From Avena insularis (lineage: Eukaryota; Streptophyta; Magnoliopsida; Poales; Poaceae), in NCBI GenBank assembly GCA_023614405.1, contig CM042689.1, positions 330,250,305-330,314,304 on the forward strand: a stretch of 64,000 nt of DNA, read 5' to 3'. The translations under genes and the position numbers were made by a program. This document shows positions 34,796-46,065 of the stretch, piece by piece (positions within the stretch are counted from its first letter, which is position 1; each line of letters begins with the position of its first letter). Under the pieces are notes generated by a model, which had not been told where the DNA came from, made no database searches, and was given only the letters and a program-made list of their open reading frames with translations.

Positions 34796-37544
34796 GCATC
34801 CCAAAGCTTAACTCCTGCTCGTCCTCGAGTAGGTAAGTGATAAAAGAATAATTTTTGAGGTGACATGCACCCTCACAATAAAGATCCAACCATTTGCAAG
34901 CATTAAAAGCTGGGATCAAAGAACTCTAAACATGTGCATGAAAGATGGAGTTCTAACAATAGGACATAGTAACTATGCATGCAACATGACAAGCTACAAA
35001 CAAAGATCATGAATAACATGCATTGAAAAACGTTTGTTTGTTTCACATGCAAAAAACATAGCATAGTGTTAATCAGCTTGTCCCTCATAGAGTAGCAATA
35101 TAGATGCATAGGACACCTGCAAAGTTCACAAGGGTGACTAGAAACAAGTAGCACACGAGCAAGTAATAACACAATATGCATCAATTAATAAGCCTTGAAA
35201 CACTGCACACAGAATGACAACTATGCTCTCTTAATGGTGCCTAAAGGTAGAAGGTGGAGACTCAATAGTGGTGGAAGAAAGGACTTTTTGTAAAGGAAGC
35301 AATGATTACAAGTTTCAAAAAGAGCTTCCAAAAATCATGGTACTTGTTAGCTTTCAGCCATCATTGCTCCTATCATAAGCATCTTGAAGTGGTTAAGGTT
35401 AAAGTGGCAAAGCTGGAGTATATGCTTGACGAAGTATAAGTTGGCAATCTCATGCCCCTTGAATACGAGGGCCACACCTCATGCATACTCAACTTTAGAT
35501 CCAGGTAAGTTCTTGTCACTGTAAGTATTTGCATATCATTGAGAACAACCAACGGGTACCCCTTGCACATGGTACAGGAGCTTTCCCATAACCAAAATGA
35601 CAAGGCAAGTAGATAATGAGCATCTCAGCAATATTCTTATTTACCATGGGAATATGGTGCTTTTTTCTCTCTTTCCTCTTTTCTCAAAGTGTCTCTTTTT
35701 TTATAAGAAGAATGCTTCATAGATGTCACTATGGTGATGCTGCAAGTTTCCACCATGATTAGGCATGGCTTAGGCTAGCGGCCCAGGCGTTTCTCTAACA
35801 CAGGATACAAACTCCATGGACTTACAAGTTCCATCTTTATTTCACAACGGTGACATCCATAGACAAAAGAACATGATATCAACTGAGTACAACAAGGTAC
35901 AAGTGCAATGTTGAAAACGTTCCCCGTGACAGCACGGTTCTGATAATTCCAACTTATAAGTGCAAGCATATACAACAAAGTTGTCACAATGGTTCAAGTT
36001 TATTAGGGGCAAATAATAAAGTGTGCCATCAAGTTCGTGAGGGCTTTAATCACTAAGTTTTCACATAACAAAATAGGTTTTAATTGGAAGATAGTTGAAA
36101 ACAAGAATATACTTAGAATGGTGTAACACAACATGCATAGGAGTTTATAGTGGACACTTTGGAATAACTTGGTTTCTTGGGAGTTGGAGGCATGAGTAGA
36201 ACTTACTCATACAAGTTGAGGCTAGCAAAAGACTGGGAGCAACCAACTAAGAGAGCAATAATGGCCAAAATCAAGCAATGCAACAAAGCATACTAATCAA
36301 AGCAAAGCTTGGTATTACAAGTCAAGGACTAAATGATTATAGAGGCTAATGGTGACTTGTCATAGTTATAACATGGTGTGAGCATGTGCCAAGTCAACCC
36401 AAGCAAAACATCAAAGGATAATACCACAATACTATGCTTTTGCATGCTAAAACAACACATAATTTCTTCAAGGCACACTAAGCAATCCCAATTGTTTGGA
36501 ACAAGACATGCTACAACAATAATCACTAAGCATACTTTCAAAACAACACCTAGCATGTCATGCTAAAGTCTAAGTCACAGTCAATGCAAGCTCCTCTTGC
36601 ACTTCAAGCAAGAACCTACTACTAATTTCCAAACACCAAGCAAACTTATTTGCAAAACAACACAGTGAGAACGGGGGTCCAAACTACTTAAGAAAACTAA
36701 ACAAACTAAGCAAATCAAATGAAAACTAAGACGCTCCAAGAACAACACAACTGTGCATGAAACAATAAAAACGAAGTGTCTAGACAAACCTGAGCTTTTT
36801 ATTGATGAAGAAGGGGATGCCTTGGGCATCCCCAAGCTTTGACGCTTGTACCTCTTGGATATTTCTTGGATTGAAACCGTGGTGGCATCCCCAAGCTTGA
36901 GCTTTTGTCCATTCTTCATCTCATTACACCATTCTCTCTCTACACCTGAAATTTTTCCTTCACACAAAACTTCACACAATCTTCATTAGCAACATTAGCC
37001 TATTCAAAAGATATTAGACCTCTAGCAAAGCTTTGAAACAGTAAGGCTTTTCACTAAAAACACAAGCTACTGTAGTAACTCCTTCAAAAATCTCAATTCA
37101 TCTAAATAGAACTCAAAAAGGAATCAATAAGAAGCAAATGCAAATAATCGCATAAATCTGTCAAAACAGACCAGCAGGTAGAAACCGATTTGTTCGAACA
37201 TCTTATGTTGCTCAAATAAAAAAGTGTTGAACTAACGAAAGTTATCTAACATACTGGGGGATTTATTTGTAAATTTTCAGTTCAATCCGAGTTACAGAGC
37301 CTCCTCACGATTTTTTTAGTGGAGGACAGAAATCTGTTTCGGGACAGCAATTCCCCAAATCTTACCTCCCTCTCATTATAGGTCATTCTTGGCACAAAAA
37401 GCAAACAAAAAGGATAATGAGAGGTCATTACAGAAGTAATAACTTCCAATACTCAAGGAAACTCTTGGGTTATCTCCCAACAAGTACTTTTCTTTAACGC
37501 CTTTAAGTTAGGCTTGATTGCTTGAGAAGATGCTCACATAAGAA
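34796..37544 (-). other. Noncoding 3' internal region of element B
   Basis: Begins with a polypurine-type tract (minus strand AAGCTTTGGGATGC). It contains the block shared with A, D and E (anchor 35731-35800) and is closely matched by 57232-59945 in element E. No credible ORF. Confidence 0.75.
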
Positions 37545-37898
37545 TTATGAATTGATGTCAAAGAGAGCATCAAGAAGCAAATTCAAAACACATTTAAGTC
37601 TAACCCACTTCCTATGCATAGGAATCTTGTATGCAAATAAATTCACAATGAACAAAGTGACAGGCATAGGAAGATGAAACAAGAGCAACTTCAAAACTTT
37701 CAGCACATAGAGAGGTATTTCAGTACCATGAAAACTTATACAACCATATTTTCCTCTCTCATAATAATTTTTAGTAGCATCATGAATAAACTCAACAAAA
37801 TAGCTATCATATAAAGCATGCTTTTCATGATCTACAAACACAGGATTTCTATCAATCTCAAAAATAGTGGGATTAAAACCTTATAGGTTTTATCCAAA
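37545..37898 (-). pseudogene. Accessory ORF of element B, C-terminal part
   Basis: The minus strand reads FVDHEKHALYDSYFVEFIHD, YYERGKYGCISFHGTEIPLY and PMHRKWVRLKCVLNLLLDAL. It is related to 3560-3847 of element A. The upstream part lies at 49082-49589 beyond element C. Together they formed one ORF of unknown function, now with frame changes. Confidence 0.55.
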
Positions 37899-37903
37899 GT
37901 AGA

Positions 37904-38402
37904 TGACGAGGTTTAATCTCGTCAATGCCCATTGTTATGGACTTGGGTTTTGGAGAAGATGGGGATGCTGGAGATCGTGGCACGGTTAACAGACAAGCAA
38001 TCGGGGAACACGAGATTTACCCAGGTTCAGGCCCCCGGAGGGAAAACCCTACTCCTGCTTGTCTGCTCTTGATTACGGCGGAACCGAAGATTACAGGGTG
38101 CGCAGATTCGATCTGGCGTGGATGCGTGTGCGAGAGTATGAGTCGAGAGATCTAGGACGTGCCCTCCTGGCCTTTATATAGACTTAGGCAGGTCCCGGGC
38201 ATAGTCCTAGTCGGTTACAAGTTCTAGGGTTTTACCCCTTTGAATTTCCTATCTCCGCTAGTCTTGCTCTCCAAGGATCCGAAGGCGTCATGGGCCTTGG
38301 CCACCCGAAAATCTTCATGGGCCAGTGTGTATCTGCTGTGGGCCTTCCTTGGGCTGGACCAGGTATCTTTGAAGTCACGCATCATAGGGTATAACTATGT
38401 CG
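37904..38402 (-). repeat. 3' LTR of element C
   Basis: 499 bp on the plus strand from TGACGAGGTTTAATCTCGTC to AACTATGTCG; the last base differs from the expected CA end seen in the other copy. The terminal GACGAG...CTCGTC is a small palindrome. Confidence 0.9.
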
Positions 38403-39669
38403 AGCCCGGTGATCGGTCGAATCGTAGATTCGGCCGAGGACTCTTCCATCCTTCGGTGCAACTATATTTAATAGTATATGTGTAGGGATTGTTGATGCGT
38501 GCTCGACTCACCCGACGGATCGAGTCGCTTAATCGCCTTAGACCGAAACGACACGATCTTCTTCAGGTTCGAGTTCCTCAACCCGGACTGGAACATATCT
38601 GGCGTAATTCGACTCAGCCGCGGAGGACTTACAGAGTGGAATTCCAGTGATTTTAATTGGTGTACCCAACGCCGTCTGTCGGATTTTTCATCGTACTGCA
38701 CGGTACCAGTTCATACTAGCAGAGCGCAACAAGTGCGTTGCCGTGCCATCGATGGTATCTGAGGTCTTATCTTTCGTCGCAAACGCAGCATCCAAACATT
38801 TATCACCACGGAGGTGCTTCGGGTGGCCTAGGAGATTGTCGCTCACTCGGCCGTTTTGTTGGGGCAAAGTTGCCAAAAGTTTTTATGCTGATCCGAAGAT
38901 CGCGATCGAAGATTTCATAGGGGTGCGACCAGCGCCTCCTATGGGAGTAGCCCCAGTGTTCTTCGAGTCGTAGACTCGAACGGAGACTTTAGTTCAAGCA
39001 TTGTTTCAGTCGTTAAGTCCGCAGGACTCGAAAATTTTTGGATGCTTAAATCCATCCTCCCTATGGGAGTAGCCCCCGAGTCCGTAGTGGAGTCGTAGAC
39101 TCGACGTAGGACTCAGAGAAGTAATTTGTCCTCATTTGTCTGTCGGGTGCGCGGCCAGCGCTCCTGATAGGAGTAGCCCCCGAGTATTTAGTCGAATCGA
39201 AGATTCGAGTGAGTACTCTTAGCTGTGGAGCCGAAGTTGGTGCTAGTATAGCTTTTGATGACGCTGTCGACGATCGATGACCTCAAGCGTCTGCTACGCC
39301 AGAGATGACTTGACTGGACGAAGCGTGGGTCCCACTTGCTGACTTTGAATTGACCGATCACGCGCGGCGTGGAGATAATTATGGCGTCTCCTCGATTTTC
39401 GCGCGTAGTGGACAGCGTGGTAACGACGGTTCGTTGTGATGTTGACACGTGTACGGCCAGATCTGCCGTTGGCGTTAGGTCTTCTGGATGGACGGATGCC
39501 GTGCGTCGTCTTCGCTGTTATAATCATTGGGGGAGACCGTGGTTTGTTTTCACCGCACTACCATCTGCTTCACCGCCCTTGTTCTTGAGCGATTCTTGCT
39601 GCGCACTGAGATTTCCTTCCACATTTCCTTCGTTCTTTCTGCCTTGACATCGCCACCACCGCCGTAGCG
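38403..39669. repeat. 3' region of element C with repeated palindromic hairpins
   Basis: No ORF of note. Four copies of an odd palindrome of the form CGA(G/A)TC-GNA-GA(C/T)TCG occur at about 38419, 38963, 39090 and 39193. Three of them follow or precede a GGGAGTAGCCCC(C)GAGT phrase (about 38943, 39065 and 39170). The region lies upstream of the antisense gene and could serve as its promoter. Confidence 0.7.
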
Positions 39670-39703
39670 CAATGGGGGAAAACAAAGAAGTCTTCATCTG
39701 CGG

Positions 39704-41903
39704 TTGGGACCAGCGTCGCCAGAGGCAAGAAGGGCACCGCCACGTCACCGATGGTGGTGGCGGCATCGAGACGCGGAGAGCGATCTCCGCAAACTACGCG
39801 AGCGGGGCCTGATCCCGCAAGATACGACGGCCGTCAAGCTCCCTGGCAATGAGGTAATCCCCCGTCCCCCATCTGGGTACCGGGTTATGTTTCTTGCCTT
39901 CGTGGTGCGCGGGTTTTCTTTTCCGGTCCACGACTTCCTCCGTGGACTACTCTTCTTCTATGGGGTTCAGCTTCATCATCTGTCTCCCAATTCTCTTCTC
40001 CACATTGCATGTTTTATCACATTTTGCGAGTGTTGGCTTGGCATTGAGCCGCACTTTGGCCTCTTCCGGAAGCTTTATTCCGTGAAGAGGCAATCTGGTT
40101 CGGATGGTGTGTATCCCATTGGGGGTTTCATCATCTCCCTCAGTCCCAATCTGCAATTCTTTTCCTTTTCCATGTCCAAATCTGTCCAGTACTGGCGGAG
40201 GCGATGGTTTTACATCCGTGACTCCGTATTGCCCGGGAAAGATTTTGGTCTTGTTCCCTTTGACCCCTCCCGAAAGATTGAGAAGAAAAGGTCTTGGAAA
40301 AACCAAATCTTAGACGGTGAGGTGGCGGAGATAGAGGCCCTTTACCGTCGGGTGGAGGATCTCCAACTGATTCCTGAGAAGGAGGTGAACGGCGTGGACA
40401 TCATCCGGACGTTTCTTGAGCGTCGGGTGCAGCCTCTCCAAGCGAGGGCGCACCCGATGTTTCTTTATTCTGGGCGCCGTGATCCGACGAGGGTTTTGAG
40501 TGAGAAAATCTCCGAGGGGAATCTTGACAAGGATCTTCGCGCGCTACTGAAGTTCAAGGCCGGAGAAGAAATCCCGGGGAAGTCGCTGACTCCTCCCTTT
40601 TCTTTGACGTTGGTCGTGCCGAAGGTGTAGATTTGTGCACGTAGTGCTCCCCCTTTTTTTTGTTGGGTGTGTATTTGTTTCCTTTGTTTGCTAACAAAGT
40701 TCCTTCTCATCTTGTAGAGCTTCAAAGTGCCGGGCATGGTACCACCATTGCCCGAAAGGTATCCGAATGCCCCGGATAATGAAGTGGTTGATTCCGTGTC
40801 CGAGCTTCCGTCGGCGCGATCTCTGGCGGAGGATGCCAACGAGTCGAGTGAGGACCATACGCGCAAGCGATCACGGAGCTCCAGCGAGTCTTCGGATGCC
40901 TCGACTCCTCCGACTCCCAGAAATCCTCTGGGCCTTGAGCGTCATAGTGATGGTCATGGAGGTTCTTCCTCTCCCCTTCCTGCCATTCCTGTGCGGGCTG
41001 TTGCGCCGCACCCGCCAGCAAAGCGGAAGAAGGAAGAAAAGAAGGAGGAGAAGAAGGAAGAGAATAAAGAGGAGAAGAGGGCCCGAAGGGCTTCTCCTAT
41101 CTTCGACCTGAGCGCATTGGGCTCGTAAGTTTTCTTGTTGTACCGTTGTCCTTTTCCCTTCATGATTTTTGCACCTGTGTTGATTGGTTCGTATGCAGGC
41201 AATCCTCCCACGACTCTAGTGATGGTGCGTGGGAGATGATGGGGGAGTCGAACATTGTGTCGCCTCCTCCTCAGACGGTGGCGACTTCGGGTGACGCCGC
41301 TCCAGATCCTCCTGTGCGGGAGGGGCTGGTGGTTGCACCTCAGAATTTCGCAGGCGGGGCTTCGGGGTCGCCATCGGAGCATGTAAGTTTTCTACTTCAT
41401 GTCACGGGGGAAGCCCCCGAGTGTCTTCGTGTGCTAATGTTGTTTTTACTCCTTTGGGTTGGGCGTAGCCCCCGAGTCCTTTTCTTACTGCTATTTCCTT
41501 TTCCTGCAGCCTTTTGTACAGGAGGCCAAGTGGCTGGTGGGGGAGCGCCTGGCGATGGAGGCGAAACTTCGGCAGCTTCAAGGTATCTGTCTGCCTTTTA
41601 ATACCTCTCTTGTTTATCCTGGTCCTGTTCTTTGACACTTGCTTGTCTTAAATGCAGAGGAGCATAACGACTCTCTCCGTGAGGTCGACGCTCTTAAAAA
41701 GAGCCTTGGCCAATCAGAGCAGAAAGCCGAAGCCGCCGTCGGCGCGAAAGAGCGCCTTGAGCTAGAGCTGTCAAAGGCAGCCGAAGCGAAGGAGCGTCTG
41801 CAGCAGGAGGCCACAGATCGTGAGGAGCAGCTGGCCACCGTTGCGGCTGCTCGTGAAAGAGGGGTGGCGGCGAAGCTCATGGCTGCTGCCAAGGCTATTT
41901 CGG
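39704..41903 (+). pseudogene. Antisense gene of element C, gypsy-type putative transposase domain
   Basis: It runs opposite to gag-pol. Exon 1 (to 40624) carries SGYRVMFLAFVVRGFSFPVH, HDFLRGLLFFYGVQLHHLSP and WRRRWFYIRDSV, the signature of the plant domain called putative gypsy-type transposon (PF04195). Clean GT-AG junctions join it to exons 40718-41124 (Ser-rich, then Lys/Glu-rich KRKKEEKKEEKKEE), 41199-41382, 41510-41582 and 41658-41903 (coiled coil, LREVDALKKSLGQSEQKAEA). The frame is kept across the junctions checked. The likely start near 39671 is in another frame, which implies an indel at about 39770. Such antisense ORFs are known in RIRE2, Grande and related Gypsy elements. The protein is probably nuclear or structural; its role is unknown. 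Confidence 0.7.
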
Positions 41904-41992
41904 GTGAGTGCTGGATTTTTGTACTTGTTTCTTTTTCTACGGGTCTTCTTCTATGCTGCCTTTCTTCATGCTTTTCTTCATTTTTGTCTCAG

Positions 41993-43453
41993 ATGCCGCA
42001 GTATCGAAGTTCGACCATGTGCTCTGGAGCACGGGAGTGCTCTAGATGATGCCACTGTGGCGGTCGAAGACCGCTGCGGCACCGTCGTCAACTCCCTTGC
42101 CAAGGCGAAAGAGGCCCTTGGTCGCTTCTACTAGGAGCTTTTCCCGAAGGGTGCAGCCCTTGATGATGTGGACGCCCGCGAGGCTCACACCGGAGCGCTG
42201 CGGCATACAAGCGCAAGCAGAAAGGCATCGGCGCGTCCGTCGGGCTGGCGATGGCCTTGGCGGCTGGAGCGGAGCTGGACTTGCCCCAGATCACCTCTCG
42301 GATGCCGACGGCTGCGGATGGATCCGAGGTAGCCTTTGCTGCCTACTCCGCTCGCTGCAGACGATATGGGCCCAAGCTCATTGACTTGTCGCTTCGAGTA
42401 CGCATCGCGCAAAGAAGCGAGGCCAAAGCTAGGCAGTCTGGCTCCGAGGCGACTCAGTGTCCTGCATCTTAGGCATAGTAGGCGTAGGGTAGTGTGTAGT
42501 CTAGTTTTGCTGTAAATATCTTGAGGAGTACCATCCTTTGTGCCACGTAGTGGCCTTATATATATTTAATGAATTCCTCTGAGTTGTGCTCCATCCTTGG
42601 CTGAATTTCTGTGTGCCTTCTTTTTTCTGCTGCTATAGGTTCCTTCGGGTGCTAACCCAGTTGACACTTCATCCGGAAAGCCCTTGCGACCGTCGTTGGA
42701 TGATTCTTCGCAGCTCGCTTTCCTTCGAGATCGCGTGCGCAGTTTGGAGAGGGAATTGCTCGGGTTACGTGGTCGCGCCAACGTTTGGAAGTCCAAGGCG
42801 GATCATGGTGCAGCCAGAGAGGAGTACTTGATGGCAGAGCTGGGTCGGCTGTTCGAGCAACTGCAATGTAAGTTGATCCTTGTTTCGGGCTGTAGCTCAG
42901 TTCTTCGGGTGAGCCTGCTGGCCTTATTCTTGTTTTGTGCTGTTGTCGCAGGTGCGAACCTTGCTCCGAGGGAAGAAAAAGAGCGTGTCACTGTTCGGGT
43001 CAATTGCTTGACTCAACAAGACATGGAGGCCGGCGGCTTCTTCTGGATGGATCGCGATCGCGCCATGGTTCTGGCGATGGTGCAGGATCGTGTTTATCAA
43101 GTTTCGCGGGTGCTCTGCCAGGTGCAGACATCACTTTCCTCGGTGCTGCACGTCATGTTTCCTTTGGATGCTGTGCCGACGACCGTTGCAGGTGTCTTCC
43201 GTCAAGTTTCAGAGTGCCAAGAATGTCAAGGAGCTGGCGCGCAAGCAGCTCGCCGCAGGAGTGAAGGCTGCTTTATCTCTTGTGAGGGTGCACCGCCTCG
43301 ACGAGATTTGGCTGCTGTGGCAGCTGGGCCACCTCTTCGACCGAATGGTGGCGAGTGGAACATGCGTCCGCATTACGCGGCTGTAAGGCAGTATGCCGAA
43401 CAGATTGTAGATTTGTTTGAGCAGCGTGCTCAGGTTATTCTTCAGAATAGGTA
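41993..43453 (+). pseudogene. 3' exons of the antisense gene of element C
   Basis: Continuation of the antisense gene. 41993-42133 follows an AG acceptor but ends at a TAG. 42251-42472 reads GLAMALAAGAELDLP in ORF form 42251 and reaches a proper TAG. A later block, 42650-43453, carries a coiled coil (LAFLRDRVRSLERELLGLRG) and ends QIVDLFEQRAQVI. The internal stops and competing frames near 42130 and 43190 mean this copy is broken or that intron positions are not resolved. Confidence 0.5.
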
Positions 43454-43728
43454 GGACCTGAAAATAGACAGATAGATGTAAAATTTGTATATTGCGGCTG
43501 GGCGTTTTGTGCCCTTTGTTGTAAAGGTTTACTTGTTTGTGAGCACGCAGTGCTTTAATTGAGTACGTGTCCTTTTCGTTTGCCTGACGTGGTCAGCTAC
43601 TCAGGTGTACACGTTTGGTCCTCAGTCGATGAAATCGTGAGGTGGGGGGAGCCCCCGAGTGCGTTTGTAGCACGTAATAAAGTTGCAGAAAAATAGTCAA
43701 CCGAAGTTTGGGGGCGAGACACTTAGCT

Positions 43729-45030
43729 TTATTTATATCGAAATTGAGGAGGTACATTGTTCGGCTGAGTAGCCTTGGCTGAAAGCCTTATTGAAAGTAA
43801 AAGGGGGTAGGTTGCTATAGGTAGAATCATCGCAGGTGCGAGATATTCCATGGGTTGGAGTATGCGACCCCAGACTCCACGTGCTTGAGGCGATAGGCGC
43901 CACCTGGTATGACTTCGGTGATGACGTAGGGTCCTTCCCATGGTGACTCGAATTTATTCGGTCGCTTTTGCTTGAGTTGCAAGACGAGGTCTCCTTCGAC
44001 GGCGACCTTGGCGGCTGTGATAGTTACGGAGACTCTGCTGGTACACCGCTGATCGAGCTGCTGCTATATCCCGCGCTTTGTCGAGTGTATCGACGGCGTC
44101 TTCGAGTGCAGCCGTGGACTCGGCTTCGCTGTAAGCGACGACTCGTGGAGCCTGGTGGCGTACTTCGGCTGGTAGCACGGCCTCAGCTCCGTGCACCATG
44201 AAGAACGGTGTGTAGCTAGTGGAGCTGTTTGGCGTAGTCCGTAAGCTCCACAGGACAAACGGTAGCTCTTTCGTCCAGTTTCCAACTTTTTGCTCGAGTG
44301 AGCTCATGAGGCGCTTCTTGATGCCGGCGCCGATTAGGCCGTTGGCCTTTTCCACTTGCCCGTTTGTTTGCGGGTGTGCCACTGAGGCATACGCGATGTT
44401 GATCCCGAGGCCTTCGCAGAAGTCCTGGAATTCTTCGGAGATGAAGTTCGATCCGTTGTCGGTGATGATGCTGTGCGGCACGCCAAACCTGTAGACAATG
44501 GATTCGAAGAATTTGATGGCGGTTTTGCCCGTCTGGTTGGTGACTGGCATGGCCTCCATCCACTTGGTGAATTTGTCGACTGCGACCAGGAGGAAGACGT
44601 GTCCCCCATTCGAGGACTTTGGCAGTTTGCCGATCATGTCGAGGCCCCATTGAGCAAAAGGCCAAGCTATGGGTATGGGTCTAAGTTCGGACCCAGGTGC
44701 GTGCGGTTTGTCGGCGAACCGTTGGCACCCGTTGCATCTTCGGACGATGTCCTTGACGCTCATGGTCATTGGCCAAGAGAATCTCGTAGAGCTTTGGCGA
44801 CAAGGGAGCGGCTGCCTGCGTGGTGGCCGCAGATGCCCTCATGGATGTCTTGGAGTATGGCCTTGCCGTCATCGATGGTGACACACCGTTGTAGTACACC
44901 CGTAATGCTGCGTTTGTACAGCTCGCCGTTGATGATGGTGAAGGCTTTTGGCCGACGAGATATGCGCCGGGCATCTGTCGGGCTGTTAGGCAATTCTCCG
45001 TTTATCAGGAACTGGAGGTATGGGTGTGAT
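43729..45030 (-). pseudogene. Integrase of element C
   Basis: An open frame at 44769-43954 encodes the catalytic core: WGLDMIGKLP (Asp44), IITDNGSNF (Asp104) and NGQVEKAN (Glu140) form a DD35E triad with exactly 35 residues between the second Asp and Glu. Upstream, 45030-44766 in another frame has HEGICGHHAG, part of the HHCC zinc finger whose Cys pair CNGCQRFA is at the start of the core frame; a one-base shift near 44770 separates them. Downstream, 43960-43729 contains GPYVI-like and PWNISHL-like C-terminal motifs in a shifted frame. It inserted the cDNA into the chromosome. The core is well preserved but the whole domain is not in one frame. Confidence 0.88.
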
Positions 45031-45700
45031 GAACGCCGTTTTCTCTTGATCTTCGACCTTGAGTTGAATCTGGTTATAGCCTGGGTAGGCGTCGAGGAAG
45101 GAGAGTTTCTCGCAACTCGCAATAATCGATGATCCGGTCGATCCGTGGAAGAGGGAAGTGGTCCTTTGGGCAATGCTTATTTAGTGACGCGTGAAGTCCA
45201 CGCACATCCGCAGGATGTCCGTGTCCTTCTTCGACCATCACCGTGTTTGCCGCCACTCGCTTTCCTTGATTTTCCGGATGAAGTCCGCTGCGAGTAATCT
45301 GTTGATTTCCTTGCCGATAGCTTCGCTGGCTCGGCGCCTTCGGATGGACTGCTTGACCGGCTTGGTGTCCGGAAAGACGTTGAGTGCATGCTCGGCGAAT
45401 TCCACGAACTCTGGCATGTCCGCAGGACACCAGGCGAAGATTTCCCAGCGCTCACGGAGGAATTCGACGAGCGCGCCTTCCTATGCGGTGCTGAGGTCAT
45501 TGGCGATCAGCGCTGTATTGGAGGCATCCGTCGGATGGACCTGCACTTTCTTGGTGTTGACGGTGGAGTCGAAGGACATGTCAGGTGCGTTCTGCCTTGT
45601 GACTGGGGGTAGCCCATTGTCTGTCACCTCGCGGAGCCTTACAAGCTCGTCTTGCATGCCGAAAGACTGGGAGATTTTGTTGAAATCCCTGTCGCATTGG
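45031..45700 (-). pseudogene. Truncated reverse transcriptase of element C
   Basis: N-terminal RT motifs are present on the minus strand: HALNVFPDTKPVKQSIRRR, EINRLLAADFIRKIKESEW, CVDFT, PKDHFPLPRIDRIIDYCE and FLDAYPGYNQIQLKVEDQ ... KTAFITP. The FLDAYPGYNQI segment holds the first catalytic Asp. Directly after FITP the sequence jumps to the linker before the integrase zinc finger (LQFLINGELPNSPTDARRIS). The YVDD box, thumb and RNase H are therefore deleted, with a junction near 45030. There are also stops and frame changes. Confidence 0.85.
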
Positions 45701-45705
45701 TCCGA

Positions 45706-46065
45706 TCAGGTGAAGCTCCCGTGGACTATGATGACGCCCCTTGGTCCTGGCATCTTGAGTAGTAGGTATGCGTAGTGCGGGACGGCCAGGAACCTTGCGA
45801 ATGCTACACGCCCCAGGATGGCGTGGTATTGCGACGACCAGTCCACCACTTCGAATTCTAGGCGCTCCTGCCGAAAGTTGTCCGGCTTCCCGAAGATGAC
45901 GTCGAGCCCTATTTTGCCCAGAGGGAATATGCCCTTTCCTGGGACAATGCCGTGGAACGTTGTGTCTGATTGTTCCAGGCTGCATTGCGGGATCCGCATA
46001 GCTGCTAGAGTGCTTGCGAACATTAGGTTGATGCCGCTGCCGCCGTCCATGAAGACGCGACTCAT
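45706..46065 (-). CDS. Retropepsin of element C
   Basis: An open frame starting at a Met directly before the active site: VFMDGGSGINLMFASTLAAM, where DGGSG replaces the common D(T/S)G as is usual in RIRE2-type elements. The flap and C-terminal parts are GIVPGKGIFPLGKIGLDVIF and HAILGRVAFARFLAVPHYAY, the latter matching the ILGR hallmark. It processes the gag-pol precursor. It belongs to a longer polyprotein, so the Met is not a true start. Confidence 0.75.
   Translation of the reverse strand: MSRVFMDGGSGINLMFASTLAAMRIPQCSLEQSDTTFHGIVPGKGIFPLGKIGLDVIFGKPDNFRQERLEFEVVDWSSQYHAILGRVAFARFLAVPHYAYLLLKMPGPRGVIIVHGSFT

Noticed and set aside
44473..45132. 219-residue plus-strand ORF
   Set aside because: Antisense shadow of the integrase of element C; the antisense gene of C lies elsewhere (39704-43453).
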